Assembly (NCBI GenBank): GCA_045591925.1
Contig: JAZNTW010000003.1
Location: 1-64,000, forward strand
From: Firm-04 sp045591925
Lineage (GTDB): Bacteria > Bacillota > Clostridia > Oscillospirales > Ruminococcaceae
DNA length: 64,000 bases
Direction of reading: 5' to 3'
Part shown: one piece after another, positions 41,632 through 49,681 of the stretch
Layout: each line of letters opens with the position of its first letter
How positions within the stretch are numbered: position 1 is the stretch's first letter
Translations under genes and position numbers: made by a program
Notes under the pieces: model-generated
Databases searched by the model: none
Seen by the model: only the letters and a program-made list of their open reading frames with translations
What the model was told of the DNA's origin: nothing

Positions 41632-42135
41632 ATGGACCATTCAAATTGGAAAAAAGCATCTGCACTCGATGAACTCTCAAAAAAGAATATCGACCACTAT
41701 ATAAATAGTCGACACAAGGGGCGAATAGCATTATTAATCGCATATCTGACGCCCATCTTTCTCGTCATCGCGATTTTCTTTCCTGATATCAACGTTGTAC
41801 TGTATATCATCAATTATATCGCAAGTCTAGCGGCTGGGATGCTTGCGTTTAGCCATTATGAGGACGAGGAGTACAACTATATTGCCAACTATAAATACGA
41901 ATGGAATATTGGTTATTCCGCATATTCCGTCTATTATCCCCTTGCTAAGTACTATAATATAGATGGCAATCAGTACCGCAGAATCCCGACATTTGGAAAA
42001 ATCAGCCGTATTCGAAAAAATGATGAAATCCTTGTCCTACGGTTCAAGTTGCTTGACCAAAAATACCGTTATTACGCAATCAAAAAGGATCTGCTAAAGA
42101 AGACGCGCAGCAGCACGGCCCAACATTCTGAATAA
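41632..42135 (+). CDS. Hypothetical two-helix membrane protein
   Basis: The product is 167 aa, ATG 41632 after AAAGG. A charged N-terminus is followed by two membrane helices (about 32-51 and 54-73), a Tyr-rich segment (YNYIANYKYEWNIGYSAYSVYYPLAKYY) and a basic C-terminus. It is more A+T-rich than the surrounding tRNA-modification genes and ends at the parS-containing terminator. No family was recognised. Confidence 0.7.
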   Translation: MDHSNWKKASALDELSKKNIDHYINSRHKGRIALLIAYLTPIFLVIAIFFPDINVVLYIINYIASLAAGMLAFSHYEDEEYNYIANYKYEWNIGYSAYSVYYPLAKYYNIDGNQYRRIPTFGKISRIRKNDEILVLRFKLLDQKYRYYAIKKDLLKKTRSSTAQHSE

Positions 42136-42170
42136 CATTTCAAAAAAATCAATTTCACATGGTTGAACGG

Positions 42171-42201
42171 AGGAATGTTCCACGTGGAACATTCCTTTTT
42201 T
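42171..42201 (+). terminator. Intrinsic terminator containing parS
   Basis: The palindrome from 42171 to 42196 is perfect over 26 bp and is followed by TTTTT. It encloses parS site 2 at its centre, so one sequence can serve as both RNA terminator and ParB site. Confidence 0.8.
42176..42191. promoter_or_regulatory. parS centromere site 2
   Basis: TGTTCCACGTGGAACA, identical to the site at 38996-39011, 3.2 kb away. Confidence 0.9.
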
Positions 42202-42295
42202 GTCGAGGAACAAAATCGAAATTTAAAAGAATATGAAGAATCTAAAAGAAAGCGGTAACAAAGCGATTCCAAATAAATACAGTTTCGTAATGCAG

Positions 42296-42324
42296 TTGAC
42301 AATCTTCACCGAACACGATATAAT
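42296..42324 (+). promoter_or_regulatory. Consensus sigma-A promoter of LCP-WYL operon
   Basis: TTGACA (42296-42301), 17-bp spacer, TATAAT (42319-42324). Confidence 0.85.
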
Positions 42325-42377
42325 ATAACTATAGAGATAGTATGTCGCAAAACCAGCTACAGAAAGGATGAAACAGC

Positions 42378-43817
42378 GTGAATAACGACCGTTTTTCAGA
42401 TACAGCCGAGCTGCAAATTCCGGAACAACCGGCGCGCCCGCCAGCACCTTATCCACCCGACCCGTTTGCAGAGGCGGCACATACGCCACAACCGGAACGA
42501 TACGATGCAGCAGACCCACAGCGCCGCGCGCCAAATCCGCAGCGCCGAAGATTACAAGGTGCAGCATCACAATATAACAGACCCAACAGACAGACAAACC
42601 ACCCGCAGCGACAGGTTCCACCCTCTCCGCGTCAACGCTTACAGCAGCCAAATGAACCACCTCCGCCTCAAGCCGTAATTCGACGCGCCTCCTATCAGGA
42701 GCAGATGCCGGAAAACGAAAAAATCATAGCCTATCGACCGGCACCGCCCGTCTATCGTGCGCCGGAATTTGAGGAGGAAATTCAAGAACCGACACCAAAA
42801 AAGAAAAAACGGAAAAAGAAACGCCGCCACAGCTGCCTGAGAAAAATCATCGCCTCGATGCTGCTACTGGCGCTTGTATTGTTTGGCATATATTCCGGCA
42901 TTGCGTTATTGGCAATCAATCAGCTTGATTATGAGGAAACAGGCGCGCGTGCCATTACCGCAACTGCCGCCGAACCGGACAGCGATGTCCGAAACATTTT
43001 GCTGATTGGCACGGATAACCGTGAAGATGAGCGCGGACGAGCCGACACCGTCATTTTGCTGAGCTTTAGCAAGCATAATGACACTGTCACAATCACCTCT
43101 CTGCTGCGCGATTCCTATGTCAACATCCCAAATCACGGCACAGACAAGCTCAATGCCGCCTACGCATACGGCGGTGCAACCTTGCTGATGGACACCGTCA
43201 CAAGCAATTTCGGCATCCCGGTTGACGATTATATCTGCATCAACTTCAAAGCATTTGTTCACATTACCGATGCGCTCGGCGGTATCAAGGTCGAAATTTC
43301 CGACCGAGAAGCCGAGGCAATCAATACGATTCTGCAAAGTGAACTGAATCGGATTATGGGTGATGAACCAACGGATGATTTTCTGCCAAGCGGCGGCACA
43401 TTCGAGCTGAACGGCAAGCAGGCACTTGCGTATACGCGGATTCGTTTTGTCGGCAACGCAGATTTTGAGCGCACGGAACGTCAGAGAACCGTCCTTGATA
43501 TCATGCTCTCAAAATTAAAGAGCCTCAGCCCGACAGCTATCCCTGAAATCCTGATGAAAGCCGTTCCGGAACTTAAAACTAATATGAAAACATCTGAACT
43601 TTATTGGCTCTCACTGGAAACACCGATCAAACTAATCGGATATGATATCCAAAAGCTGCGTTTACCTGCTGACGGCACATTCTCCGACCAGACTGCACCG
43701 GATGGTCAAATGGTACTGGCAGTCGATTTCGATGCAAATTTACAGCTCTATCTCAGCAGCATTCACGATGCACCACAAACAAATGAAACATCATTGAACG
43801 AGGTAACAACTCCATGA
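42378..43817 (+). CDS. LytR-CpsA-Psr (LCP) family glycopolymer transferase
   Basis: The product is 479 aa from GTG 42378 after AAAGGA. A Pro/Gln/Arg-rich cytoplasmic segment of about 150 residues ends in a KKKKRKKKRR run. One membrane helix (about 158-178) follows, then the LCP domain. The domain has NILLIGTDNREDERGRADTVILLS, SLLRDSYVNIP, GTDKLNAAYAYGG and ALAYTRIRFVGNADFERTERQR, whose Arg and Asp residues bind polyprenyl phosphate. LCP enzymes attach teichoic acid or capsule polymers to peptidoglycan. The long disordered N-terminus is unusual. It overlaps the next gene by ATGA. Confidence 0.93.
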   Translation: MNNDRFSDTAELQIPEQPARPPAPYPPDPFAEAAHTPQPERYDAADPQRRAPNPQRRRLQGAASQYNRPNRQTNHPQRQVPPSPRQRLQQPNEPPPPQAVIRRASYQEQMPENEKIIAYRPAPPVYRAPEFEEEIQEPTPKKKKRKKKRRHSCLRKIIASMLLLALVLFGIYSGIALLAINQLDYEETGARAITATAAEPDSDVRNILLIGTDNREDERGRADTVILLSFSKHNDTVTITSLLRDSYVNIPNHGTDKLNAAYAYGGATLLMDTVTSNFGIPVDDYICINFKAFVHITDALGGIKVEISDREAEAINTILQSELNRIMGDEPTDDFLPSGGTFELNGKQALAYTRIRFVGNADFERTERQRTVLDIMLSKLKSLSPTAIPEILMKAVPELKTNMKTSELYWLSLETPIKLIGYDIQKLRLPADGTFSDQTAPDGQMVLAVDFDANLQLYLSSIHDAPQTNETSLNEVTTP

Positions 43818-44845
43818 AAAGACAGGCTATCTTTCAACTTCTAACCATATTACGCGAAGAAACAGACGATCAACACAGATTATCACAGCAAGCGCTCTCC
43901 GACAGAATGAACGAACGCTTCGGCGTAAAACTCAACCGCCGCACGCTGAAAGCATATCTCGATGAACTGATAGAAGCCGGATATCCTCTGAATACGACGC
44001 AAAGACAGCGTTTTCAGCCTAATGGGTCTGCCGAAATCATGCAGACGGATTGGTATTTGGAGCCAATGTTTGAGGTCAGCGAGCTGCGACTGCTCTGCGA
44101 TATGCTCAACGACATGGCTTCAATTCCGGCAACACAGCGCGAAGCGCTGACAAAAAAACTTGCGCAATTCGCGCCGCCAAGTTTTCCGCGCGAACCACAT
44201 CAGACATCCATTACCTATCTGCACTCACCGCCCGCACAGCAAATGCTGTTTTCGGTTGAACTGCTCTGTGAAGCGATGCAGCGAAACTGCATGGTTTGTT
44301 TTCAATACGGCAACTATGTGCTGAATGAAAAAGGCATACCGGAATTACAGCCGCGCATCCGTGAGGACGGTTCTGTGCGAAAGTATTTTGTCAGCCCGTA
44401 TGAAATCCTTGTATCCCATGGCAGATACTATCTGATTTGCTGCAAAGAACCATATCGCACTTGTGCAAACTATCGGGTAGACCGTATGCTGGAAATGGAG
44501 CTGCGAGAGGATTTCCCACGCATCCCGATCGAAGAACTGGAATCCCAGAACGGTTATCCCAAACAGCTTGCCGAGCAGCTTTATATGTATAGCGGCAATG
44601 CGGAAAGCGTTTGTTTTCTTGCAAGCAGACAGATTTTAGGGGATATCCTCGACTGGTTCGGCGCAGATGCCAAAATCGAACCCGATCTCAAATCCGGTCA
44701 GCTGCGTGTCACGGTAACGGTAAATCCAACCGCAATGCAGCATTGGGCACTACAATACGGAAAATATGTCACCGTACTTTCTCCGGATTCGCTGCGAAAA
44801 GAATTAGCGGAGATTTCTAAGGGACTGATGGAACGATATACATAA
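43814..44845 (+). CDS. WYL-domain transcriptional regulator
   Basis: The product is 343 aa, ATG 43814 overlapping the LCP stop. An N-terminal helix-turn-helix (about 1-65, LSQQALSDRMNERFGVKLNRRTLKAYLDELIEAGYPL) is followed by a WYL domain (about 150-240, FVSPYEILVSHGRYYLICCK with YRVDRMLEMEL) and a C-terminal WCX-like extension. WYL regulators sense nucleic acid or nucleotide ligands and often control defence or stress genes. Here coupling to an LCP gene suggests a cell-envelope role. Confidence 0.88.
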   Translation: MKRQAIFQLLTILREETDDQHRLSQQALSDRMNERFGVKLNRRTLKAYLDELIEAGYPLNTTQRQRFQPNGSAEIMQTDWYLEPMFEVSELRLLCDMLNDMASIPATQREALTKKLAQFAPPSFPREPHQTSITYLHSPPAQQMLFSVELLCEAMQRNCMVCFQYGNYVLNEKGIPELQPRIREDGSVRKYFVSPYEILVSHGRYYLICCKEPYRTCANYRVDRMLEMELREDFPRIPIEELESQNGYPKQLAEQLYMYSGNAESVCFLASRQILGDILDWFGADAKIEPDLKSGQLRVTVTVNPTAMQHWALQYGKYVTVLSPDSLRKELAEISKGLMERYT

Positions 44846-44889
44846 AGATAATTGTTTTAATTATTTCAGCTGAAATCTGCCTCCGATGA

Positions 44890-44918
44890 TTGACAAGCAA
44901 CGTGATTTCTGTTATAAT
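44890..44918 (+). promoter_or_regulatory. Consensus sigma-A promoter of AraC-type regulator
   Basis: TTGACA (44890-44895), 17-bp spacer, TATAAT (44913-44918). A second TATACT/TATAAT-like stretch follows at 44930-44938. Confidence 0.85.
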
Positions 44919-44962
44919 AAAGCCGGATATACTATAATAGTAATTAGAAAGGATGATCCGGA

Positions 44963-45742
44963 ATGTTTGAAATACAGCGTATGGGCTGTTCCTGCCGACA
45001 CGACAGCAGCTTTATCATTGACCTGCCGCAGGGCTTTGACGGCTATTTAGCGCTCTATGTGAAAACAGGCGCATTCTTCCGAATCGGCTCGGAAACAATC
45101 ACCGTAGAACCGGAAACTTTCATTATCTATAATCGCAATGCCCCCCTCTATTACGGCGCAGCCGGCGGAGCCTATGTCAACGACTGGATGCTCTTTAACT
45201 GCACAGAGGTTCTGGATTCCGAAATCGGGATTCAGTTTGACACACCGATTTATATTGGTGAACAAATCAATCTGGCGCAGTATTTCCAGCTGATTGCCGA
45301 TTGCTACTACCGCGGCACAGACGCTCAGACCGCAGGCTTGCTGATTCGCGCGATGCTCTCCGAGATTTTCTCAAAAACAGAACGTCCGGAAGCCGCAGAG
45401 CTGCCGCATTACCGCGAGCTGCTCGATTTGCGCCGAAAAATCTATGCGCAGCCCGAAAAAAACTGGAGCATGGATCAAATGGCGCAAATGCTCAATATCA
45501 GTACGCCATATCTGCACGCGCTCTATCGCAAGGCATTCGGCGTCACCTGCACCTCGGATGTCATTCAAAGCCGCATGGAACAGGCGCAGCAATACCTGAA
45601 TAATCCCGGCATGACAATCGAAGAAATTTCCTTTGCCTGCGGCTACAGCAGCGGCGTTCATTTCTCTCGGCAATTCAAAAAGCATTTCGGCGTGTCTCCG
45701 CTGCAATGGCGCAAATCAGGAAAAAACATGGATAAAAAATGA
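44963..45742 (+). CDS. AraC-family transcriptional regulator
   Basis: The product is 259 aa, ATG 44963 after AGAAAGGAT. The N-terminal AraC-type cupin ligand domain is at about 1-140 (YLALYVKTGAFFRIGSETITVEPETFIIYNRNAPLYYG). A C-terminal double helix-turn-helix at about 155-250 has WSMDQMAQMLNISTPYLHALYRKAFGVT, SRMEQAQQYLNNPGMTIEEISFACGYSSGVHFSRQFKKHFGVSPLQWR. Such proteins usually control sugar utilisation. The epimerase-alcohol dehydrogenase pair downstream is a possible target. Confidence 0.94.
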   Translation: MFEIQRMGCSCRHDSSFIIDLPQGFDGYLALYVKTGAFFRIGSETITVEPETFIIYNRNAPLYYGAAGGAYVNDWMLFNCTEVLDSEIGIQFDTPIYIGEQINLAQYFQLIADCYYRGTDAQTAGLLIRAMLSEIFSKTERPEAAELPHYRELLDLRRKIYAQPEKNWSMDQMAQMLNISTPYLHALYRKAFGVTCTSDVIQSRMEQAQQYLNNPGMTIEEISFACGYSSGVHFSRQFKKHFGVSPLQWRKSGKNMDKK

Positions 45743-45761
45743 TAAAAGAATAGGATATGTT

Positions 45762-45793
45762 AAAAAATGAATAGCATATCCTATTCATTTTTT
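45762..45793 (+). terminator. Intrinsic terminator of AraC gene
   Basis: Perfect 13-bp stem AAAAAATGAATAG / CTATTCATTTTTT with a 6-nt loop. Confidence 0.85.
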
Positions 45794-45812
45794 ATCGGCG
45801 TTATGCTATGAT
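45784..45812 (+). promoter_or_regulatory. Weak promoter for epimerase operon
   Basis: TTCATT (45784-45789), 17-bp spacer, TATGAT (45807-45812). The -35 box overlaps the terminator of the AraC gene. Confidence 0.4.
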
Positions 45813-45819
45813 ATGGGTA

Positions 45820-46041
45820 AAGAGAACAGCGGACGACAATCAGATACTACAAATTACGAAACCCGTCTGACGCTGCTGAATTTACCGATTTCCGCCGGCA
45901 CTTACACTCCTTAGAATTCCTGCCGGCATAACGATAGCATCCCGCCTACCGGAGATGGGCCATGAGAGGGGGACCATCTCCGGTGGGTATTGGGAACCAA
46001 ACAATGATCTTCACAAGGACATGAGAAAAAGGGGAATTCCT
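45820..46041 (+). other. Structured leader upstream of epimerase-alcohol dehydrogenase operon
   Basis: About 220 nt without a gene. Two strong hairpins occur: GCCGGCA/TGCCGGC (45894-45927) and a 14-bp stem CCTACCGGAGATGG / CCATCTCCGGTGGG (45945-45987) with a 15-nt G-rich loop. The latter has no T tract, so it is not an ordinary terminator. This could be a regulatory RNA; no known riboswitch class was recognised. Confidence 0.45.
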
Positions 46042-47064
46042 ATGCCTTTGAACATTTTACTCATTGGCGGGACCGGCACGATCAGTATGGCGATTACGCG
46101 GCGTCTGGCTGCACAGGGACATCATGTGTATCTGTTCAACCGTGGTTCGCGTACCGCCGAATTGCCGGAGAACGTCACCGTGCTTCGCGGCGATATCAGC
46201 AACGAAGCAGAAGCCGCCGCGCTCCTCGATGGTATGCAGTTTGATGCCGTTGGAGAATTCATCGGCTTCACCGTAGAACAGGTGCAGCGTGATGTGCGCC
46301 TGTTTACCGGAAAAACGCGGCAGTACCTCTATATCAGCTCCGCATCTGCTTATCAGAAGCCGTTGTCGGACAGCGTGATCACAGAAAGCACACCGCTTTG
46401 CAATCCCTATTGGCAATATTCGCGCGACAAAATCGCGTGTGAAGAATATTTGATGCAGCAATACCGTGAAAACGGCTTCCCTGTCACCATCGTCCGTCCA
46501 AGTCATACCTATGACGACCGCTCTGTACCGCTTGGCGTACACGGCAAAAACGGCAGTTGGCAGGTCGTACAGCGCATCATGGAGGGGAAGCCCGTCATTA
46601 TCCATGGCGACGGCACTTCGCTCTGGACTATTACGCATAACAGTGATTTTGCGAAAGGTTACTGCGGCTTGGTCGGCAATATTCACGCAATCGGACAGGC
46701 TTATCATATTACATCCGATGAGCGTGTTTCATGGAATCAGATTTATCAATGTATCGCGGATACGCTCGGCGTGCCGCTGAAGGCTTGCCATATCCCCTCG
46801 GATTTTCTTGCCGCAATCAGCGACTATGATTTTGAGGGCAGTCTCATTGGCGATAAGGCAAGCACCGTCATTTTCGATAACACCAAAATTAAGCGCGCTG
46901 TGCCGGAATTTCAGGCAACAACTCGCGCAGATCAGGGCATCAGACAAACCATACAGCATTTACTCGCAAATCCGGAAATGCAGCAGCTTGATCCGGAGTT
47001 TGACGCATGGTGCGACCGCGTCATTACAGCATTTGAAGCATTAAAGGGAGAACTTGCTCTATGA
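46042..47064 (+). CDS. NAD-dependent epimerase/dehydratase (extended SDR)
   Basis: The product is 340 aa, ATG 46042 after AAAAGGGG. Longer in-frame starts from 45955 fall within the hairpin and are rejected. The nucleotide-binding loop is LLIGGTGTISMAITRRL. YISSASAYQKP and the catalytic YSRDKIACEEYL (Tyr-x3-Lys) follow, then IVRPSHTYD. This is the extended short-chain dehydrogenase pattern of nucleotide-sugar epimerases (CSP41-like subgroup). The substrate is unknown. It overlaps the alcohol dehydrogenase gene by ATGA. Confidence 0.9.
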   Translation: MPLNILLIGGTGTISMAITRRLAAQGHHVYLFNRGSRTAELPENVTVLRGDISNEAEAAALLDGMQFDAVGEFIGFTVEQVQRDVRLFTGKTRQYLYISSASAYQKPLSDSVITESTPLCNPYWQYSRDKIACEEYLMQQYRENGFPVTIVRPSHTYDDRSVPLGVHGKNGSWQVVQRIMEGKPVIIHGDGTSLWTITHNSDFAKGYCGLVGNIHAIGQAYHITSDERVSWNQIYQCIADTLGVPLKACHIPSDFLAAISDYDFEGSLIGDKASTVIFDNTKIKRAVPEFQATTRADQGIRQTIQHLLANPEMQQLDPEFDAWCDRVITAFEALKGELAL

Positions 47065-48242
47065 ATAATTTCCAATTCTACAGCCCGACCGAATTCGTAT
47101 TCGGAAAGAATACGGAAAATGAAACGGGTACTTATGTAAAAAAACACGGCGGTACGAAAGTATTGCTGCATTACGGCGGTCAATCCGCAATCAAGAGCGG
47201 CTTGCTCGACCGTATTAAGGCTTCATTGCAGGCAAGCGAAATCAACTTTGTAGAGCTTGGCGGCGTCAAGCCGAATCCGCGCGATACGCTCGTTTATGAG
47301 GGCATTGCGCTCTGCCGCGCAGAGGGTGTGGATTTCATCCTCGCAGTCGGCGGCGGCTCTGTCATTGATTCTGCAAAGGCCATTGCAATGGGCGTTCCCT
47401 ATGATGGGGATTTCTGGGATTTTTACGCAGGGAAAGCGCAAATCCAAGCTGCTCTTCCCGTTGGAACCGTCCTGACCATAGCAGCTGCCGGGAGTGAGGG
47501 CTCCGGTGATTCTGTGGTCACAAAGGAAGCAGACGGTCTGAAAAGAGGTACGGGCTCTGATCTGATTCGTCCGCGGTTCTCAATCCTGAATCCGGAGCTT
47601 ACCTGCACGCTGCCTGCCTATCAGACAGCGTGCGGCGCGACGGACATCATGGCGCACGTTTTTGAACGCTATTTCACCAATACCAAAGAGGTCGAAATCA
47701 CCGACCGTCTTTGTGAAGCGGTTCTCCTGACAATGATCAAGGAAACACCGCGTGTCATCGCACAGCCTGATCTGTATGAGGCTAGAGCCAATATCATGTG
47801 GGCAGGTACTGTTGCGCACACCAACATCGTTGGCGTCGGCAGAGAGCAGGACTGGAACAGCCATGGCATCGAGCATGAGCTTTCCGCGCTCTATGACTGC
47901 GCACACGGTGCAGGTCTTGCGGTCATCATGCCGGCATGGATGGAGTTTGTCTATCAGCATGATGTTATGCGCTTTGCAGAAGCGGCGGTTCGCATCTGGG
48001 GCTGCCAGATGAACTTTGGCAATCCCGCAGAAACCGCACTGGAGGGTATCCGCTGCTTCCGCCGGTTCCTGCATAGCATCGGTATGCCGATCAACTTTGC
48101 AGAGCTTGGTGCAAAGGAAGAGGATATTCCTCAGCTTGTCGAAAAATTCGGCATCGGCGATGGAAAAACCAGCGGCTTCGTTGCACTTTCTGCGGAAAAT
48201 ATCGCGGAGATTTATCGCATTGCCGCAAACGCTGCCCTTTGA
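47061..48242 (+). CDS. Iron-containing alcohol dehydrogenase (BdhA/YqhD type)
   Basis: The product is 393 aa, ATG 47061 overlapping the epimerase stop. It is a group III metal-dependent alcohol dehydrogenase. NFQFYSPTEFVFGKNT is at the start, and the NAD(P) loop is AVGGGSVIDSAKAIA. The metal-binding residues lie in ATDIMAHVFE and NSHGIEHELSALYDCAHGAGLAVIMPAW. It is most like NADH/NADPH-dependent butanol dehydrogenases, which reduce aldehydes during fermentation. Coupling to a sugar epimerase suggests sugar or aldehyde metabolism. Confidence 0.94.
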   Translation: MNNFQFYSPTEFVFGKNTENETGTYVKKHGGTKVLLHYGGQSAIKSGLLDRIKASLQASEINFVELGGVKPNPRDTLVYEGIALCRAEGVDFILAVGGGSVIDSAKAIAMGVPYDGDFWDFYAGKAQIQAALPVGTVLTIAAAGSEGSGDSVVTKEADGLKRGTGSDLIRPRFSILNPELTCTLPAYQTACGATDIMAHVFERYFTNTKEVEITDRLCEAVLLTMIKETPRVIAQPDLYEARANIMWAGTVAHTNIVGVGREQDWNSHGIEHELSALYDCAHGAGLAVIMPAWMEFVYQHDVMRFAEAAVRIWGCQMNFGNPAETALEGIRCFRRFLHSIGMPINFAELGAKEEDIPQLVEKFGIGDGKTSGFVALSAENIAEIYRIAANAAL

Positions 48243-48280
48243 CTGCGCAGGATTCAGGGATATCTGCGCTTTATAGATTT

Positions 48281-48318
48281 AACCGACATGGATTACTGGA
48301 GCCATGTCGGTTCTTTTT
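48281..48318 (+). terminator. Intrinsic terminator of epimerase-alcohol dehydrogenase operon
   Basis: Perfect 11-bp stem AACCGACATGG / CCATGTCGGTT followed by CTTTTTTT. Confidence 0.9.
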
Positions 48319-48356
48319 TTGAATTCGCTTGCTTGACAAAAAATAACGAAAATTGC

Positions 48357-48385
48357 TTGCATTTTTATGCGGAATGTGATATAAT
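48357..48385 (+). promoter_or_regulatory. Sigma-A promoter of stalk protein gene
   Basis: TTGCAT (48357-48362), 17-bp spacer, TATAAT (48380-48385). Confidence 0.7.
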
Positions 48386-48463
48386 AAATATGTATATAAC
48401 AAAGCGGTTTGCCCTAAAAGACCGGTTTGTAATTTGATTTTAACAAAAAGAGGAGGCGTTTTT

Positions 48464-49663
48464 ATGAAGTGTCCGCATTGTCGCGCTGATGTAGCGGATA
48501 AATTTTCATTCTGTCCGCAGTGTGGCGCAGCGGTCCGTACAGAAACAGGCAAAGTAATTCGTCCGGACGGCACACGCAGAATTGTAAATACAGTCTTGAT
48601 CGGCGTACTTGTCGCAAATGTCATCGGCGGTGCATTTCTGATTCGCGGAATCCAGAAAAAGAATCAGACCGCACCGGATACCATGATCGAGGAATTACAG
48701 GCTGAGGAAACAACAACCGAGAAAACCACCGAAGCCCCGAAAGAACCCGAAACCGAAAAGACAACGAAAGCAACCACGACTGAAAAAGAAAAAACCACTG
48801 AGAAAACAACCACCACAAAAAAATCCACAACAACCAAAGCAACCACAACAACAGTCAAAGAAACCAAAGAAACAACCACAAAGAAAACAGCAGCAACAAC
48901 GAAGAAAACCGAAAAAGCAACTACAAAGAAAACAACAACCACGAAAAAAACCACACAGAAAACCACCGGAAAAACAACAAAGAAAACAGCCTCAAAAACA
49001 ACAACCAAAACAACCGCGCAGCAGCAAGTACAACAACCGCAGCAGCCACAGCAGCCGCAAGAGCCTGTACAAAGCACAAGCTCATCTGATTATTATGCAA
49101 CAATCGGCGCAGCGCCGTTTGTCTGCGGAAATAATGGCGACCCGTTCCTGCTGCCCGGACTCTATACAAAAGCGTCCAACAATGACGGCAAAGCATTGAG
49201 CGAGGCAGATGCCAAGCAGGCAATGCTCGATCTTCCGATCAACTGGGGAAATGATGCCGATATTTTCTGCGGCACAACGCCGGATAACAATGGTACATCA
49301 AACTCAACCTATCGCTATATTGCCAATGCGTTTCCGGTTCCGGGCTTCGCTGACCTGCAAATGCCGGCTGCGGTTGATTTGTATATTCACAACGGCAGCG
49401 CAGCACACGGCAATCATTTGCGTGCGATCGACTACCGCTTTGGCAATCACCCCGATTACCACGGTCCTTACATCTGGACTCATGATGAAATCAAATACTA
49501 TTTTACAGCCTTAACAGACTATGTAGATACACTTTACGGCGGTCATGAAGTAATCGACGACAGCACGCTGGCTCATTACCGCTATCAGAACGGCGCGCTC
49601 GATATCGGATATTACCAGAAAAACGGCAAATATATCCTTTGGATCTCGCGCTCTAACGATTGA
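48464..49663 (+). CDS. Zinc-ribbon membrane protein with Thr/Lys stalk and unknown C-terminal domain
   Basis: The product is 399 aa, ATG 48464 after GAGGAGG. A cytoplasmic zinc ribbon (CPHCRADVADKFSFCPQCG, Cys 3, 6, 18 and 21) is followed by one membrane helix (about 42-62). A stalk of about 125 residues, made almost wholly of Thr, Lys and Glu, comes next, then a short Gln/Pro hinge. A C-terminal domain of about 190 residues (YYATIGAAPFVCGNNGDPFLLPGLYTKAS...YIWTHDEIKYYF) was not recognised. The stalk is long enough to cross a cell wall and may be glycosylated. The LRAT-fold gene follows 18 bp downstream, suggesting a shared role. Confidence 0.75.
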   Translation: MKCPHCRADVADKFSFCPQCGAAVRTETGKVIRPDGTRRIVNTVLIGVLVANVIGGAFLIRGIQKKNQTAPDTMIEELQAEETTTEKTTEAPKEPETEKTTKATTTEKEKTTEKTTTTKKSTTTKATTTTVKETKETTTKKTAATTKKTEKATTKKTTTTKKTTQKTTGKTTKKTASKTTTKTTAQQQVQQPQQPQQPQEPVQSTSSSDYYATIGAAPFVCGNNGDPFLLPGLYTKASNNDGKALSEADAKQAMLDLPINWGNDADIFCGTTPDNNGTSNSTYRYIANAFPVPGFADLQMPAAVDLYIHNGSAAHGNHLRAIDYRFGNHPDYHGPYIWTHDEIKYYFTALTDYVDTLYGGHEVIDDSTLAHYRYQNGALDIGYYQKNGKYILWISRSND

Positions 49664-49681
49664 CTTCGCAGGAGGTAACAT

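Noticed and set aside
45955..46041. Longer start for the epimerase
   Set aside because: The extra residues are encoded by the strong hairpin and lack family similarity; ATG 46042 has a good ribosome site.
48720..49030. A/C-rich tandem ACA/AAA triplets resembling a simple DNA repeat or CRISPR-like array
   Set aside because: It is the coding sequence of the Thr/Lys stalk; there is no regular repeat-spacer structure.
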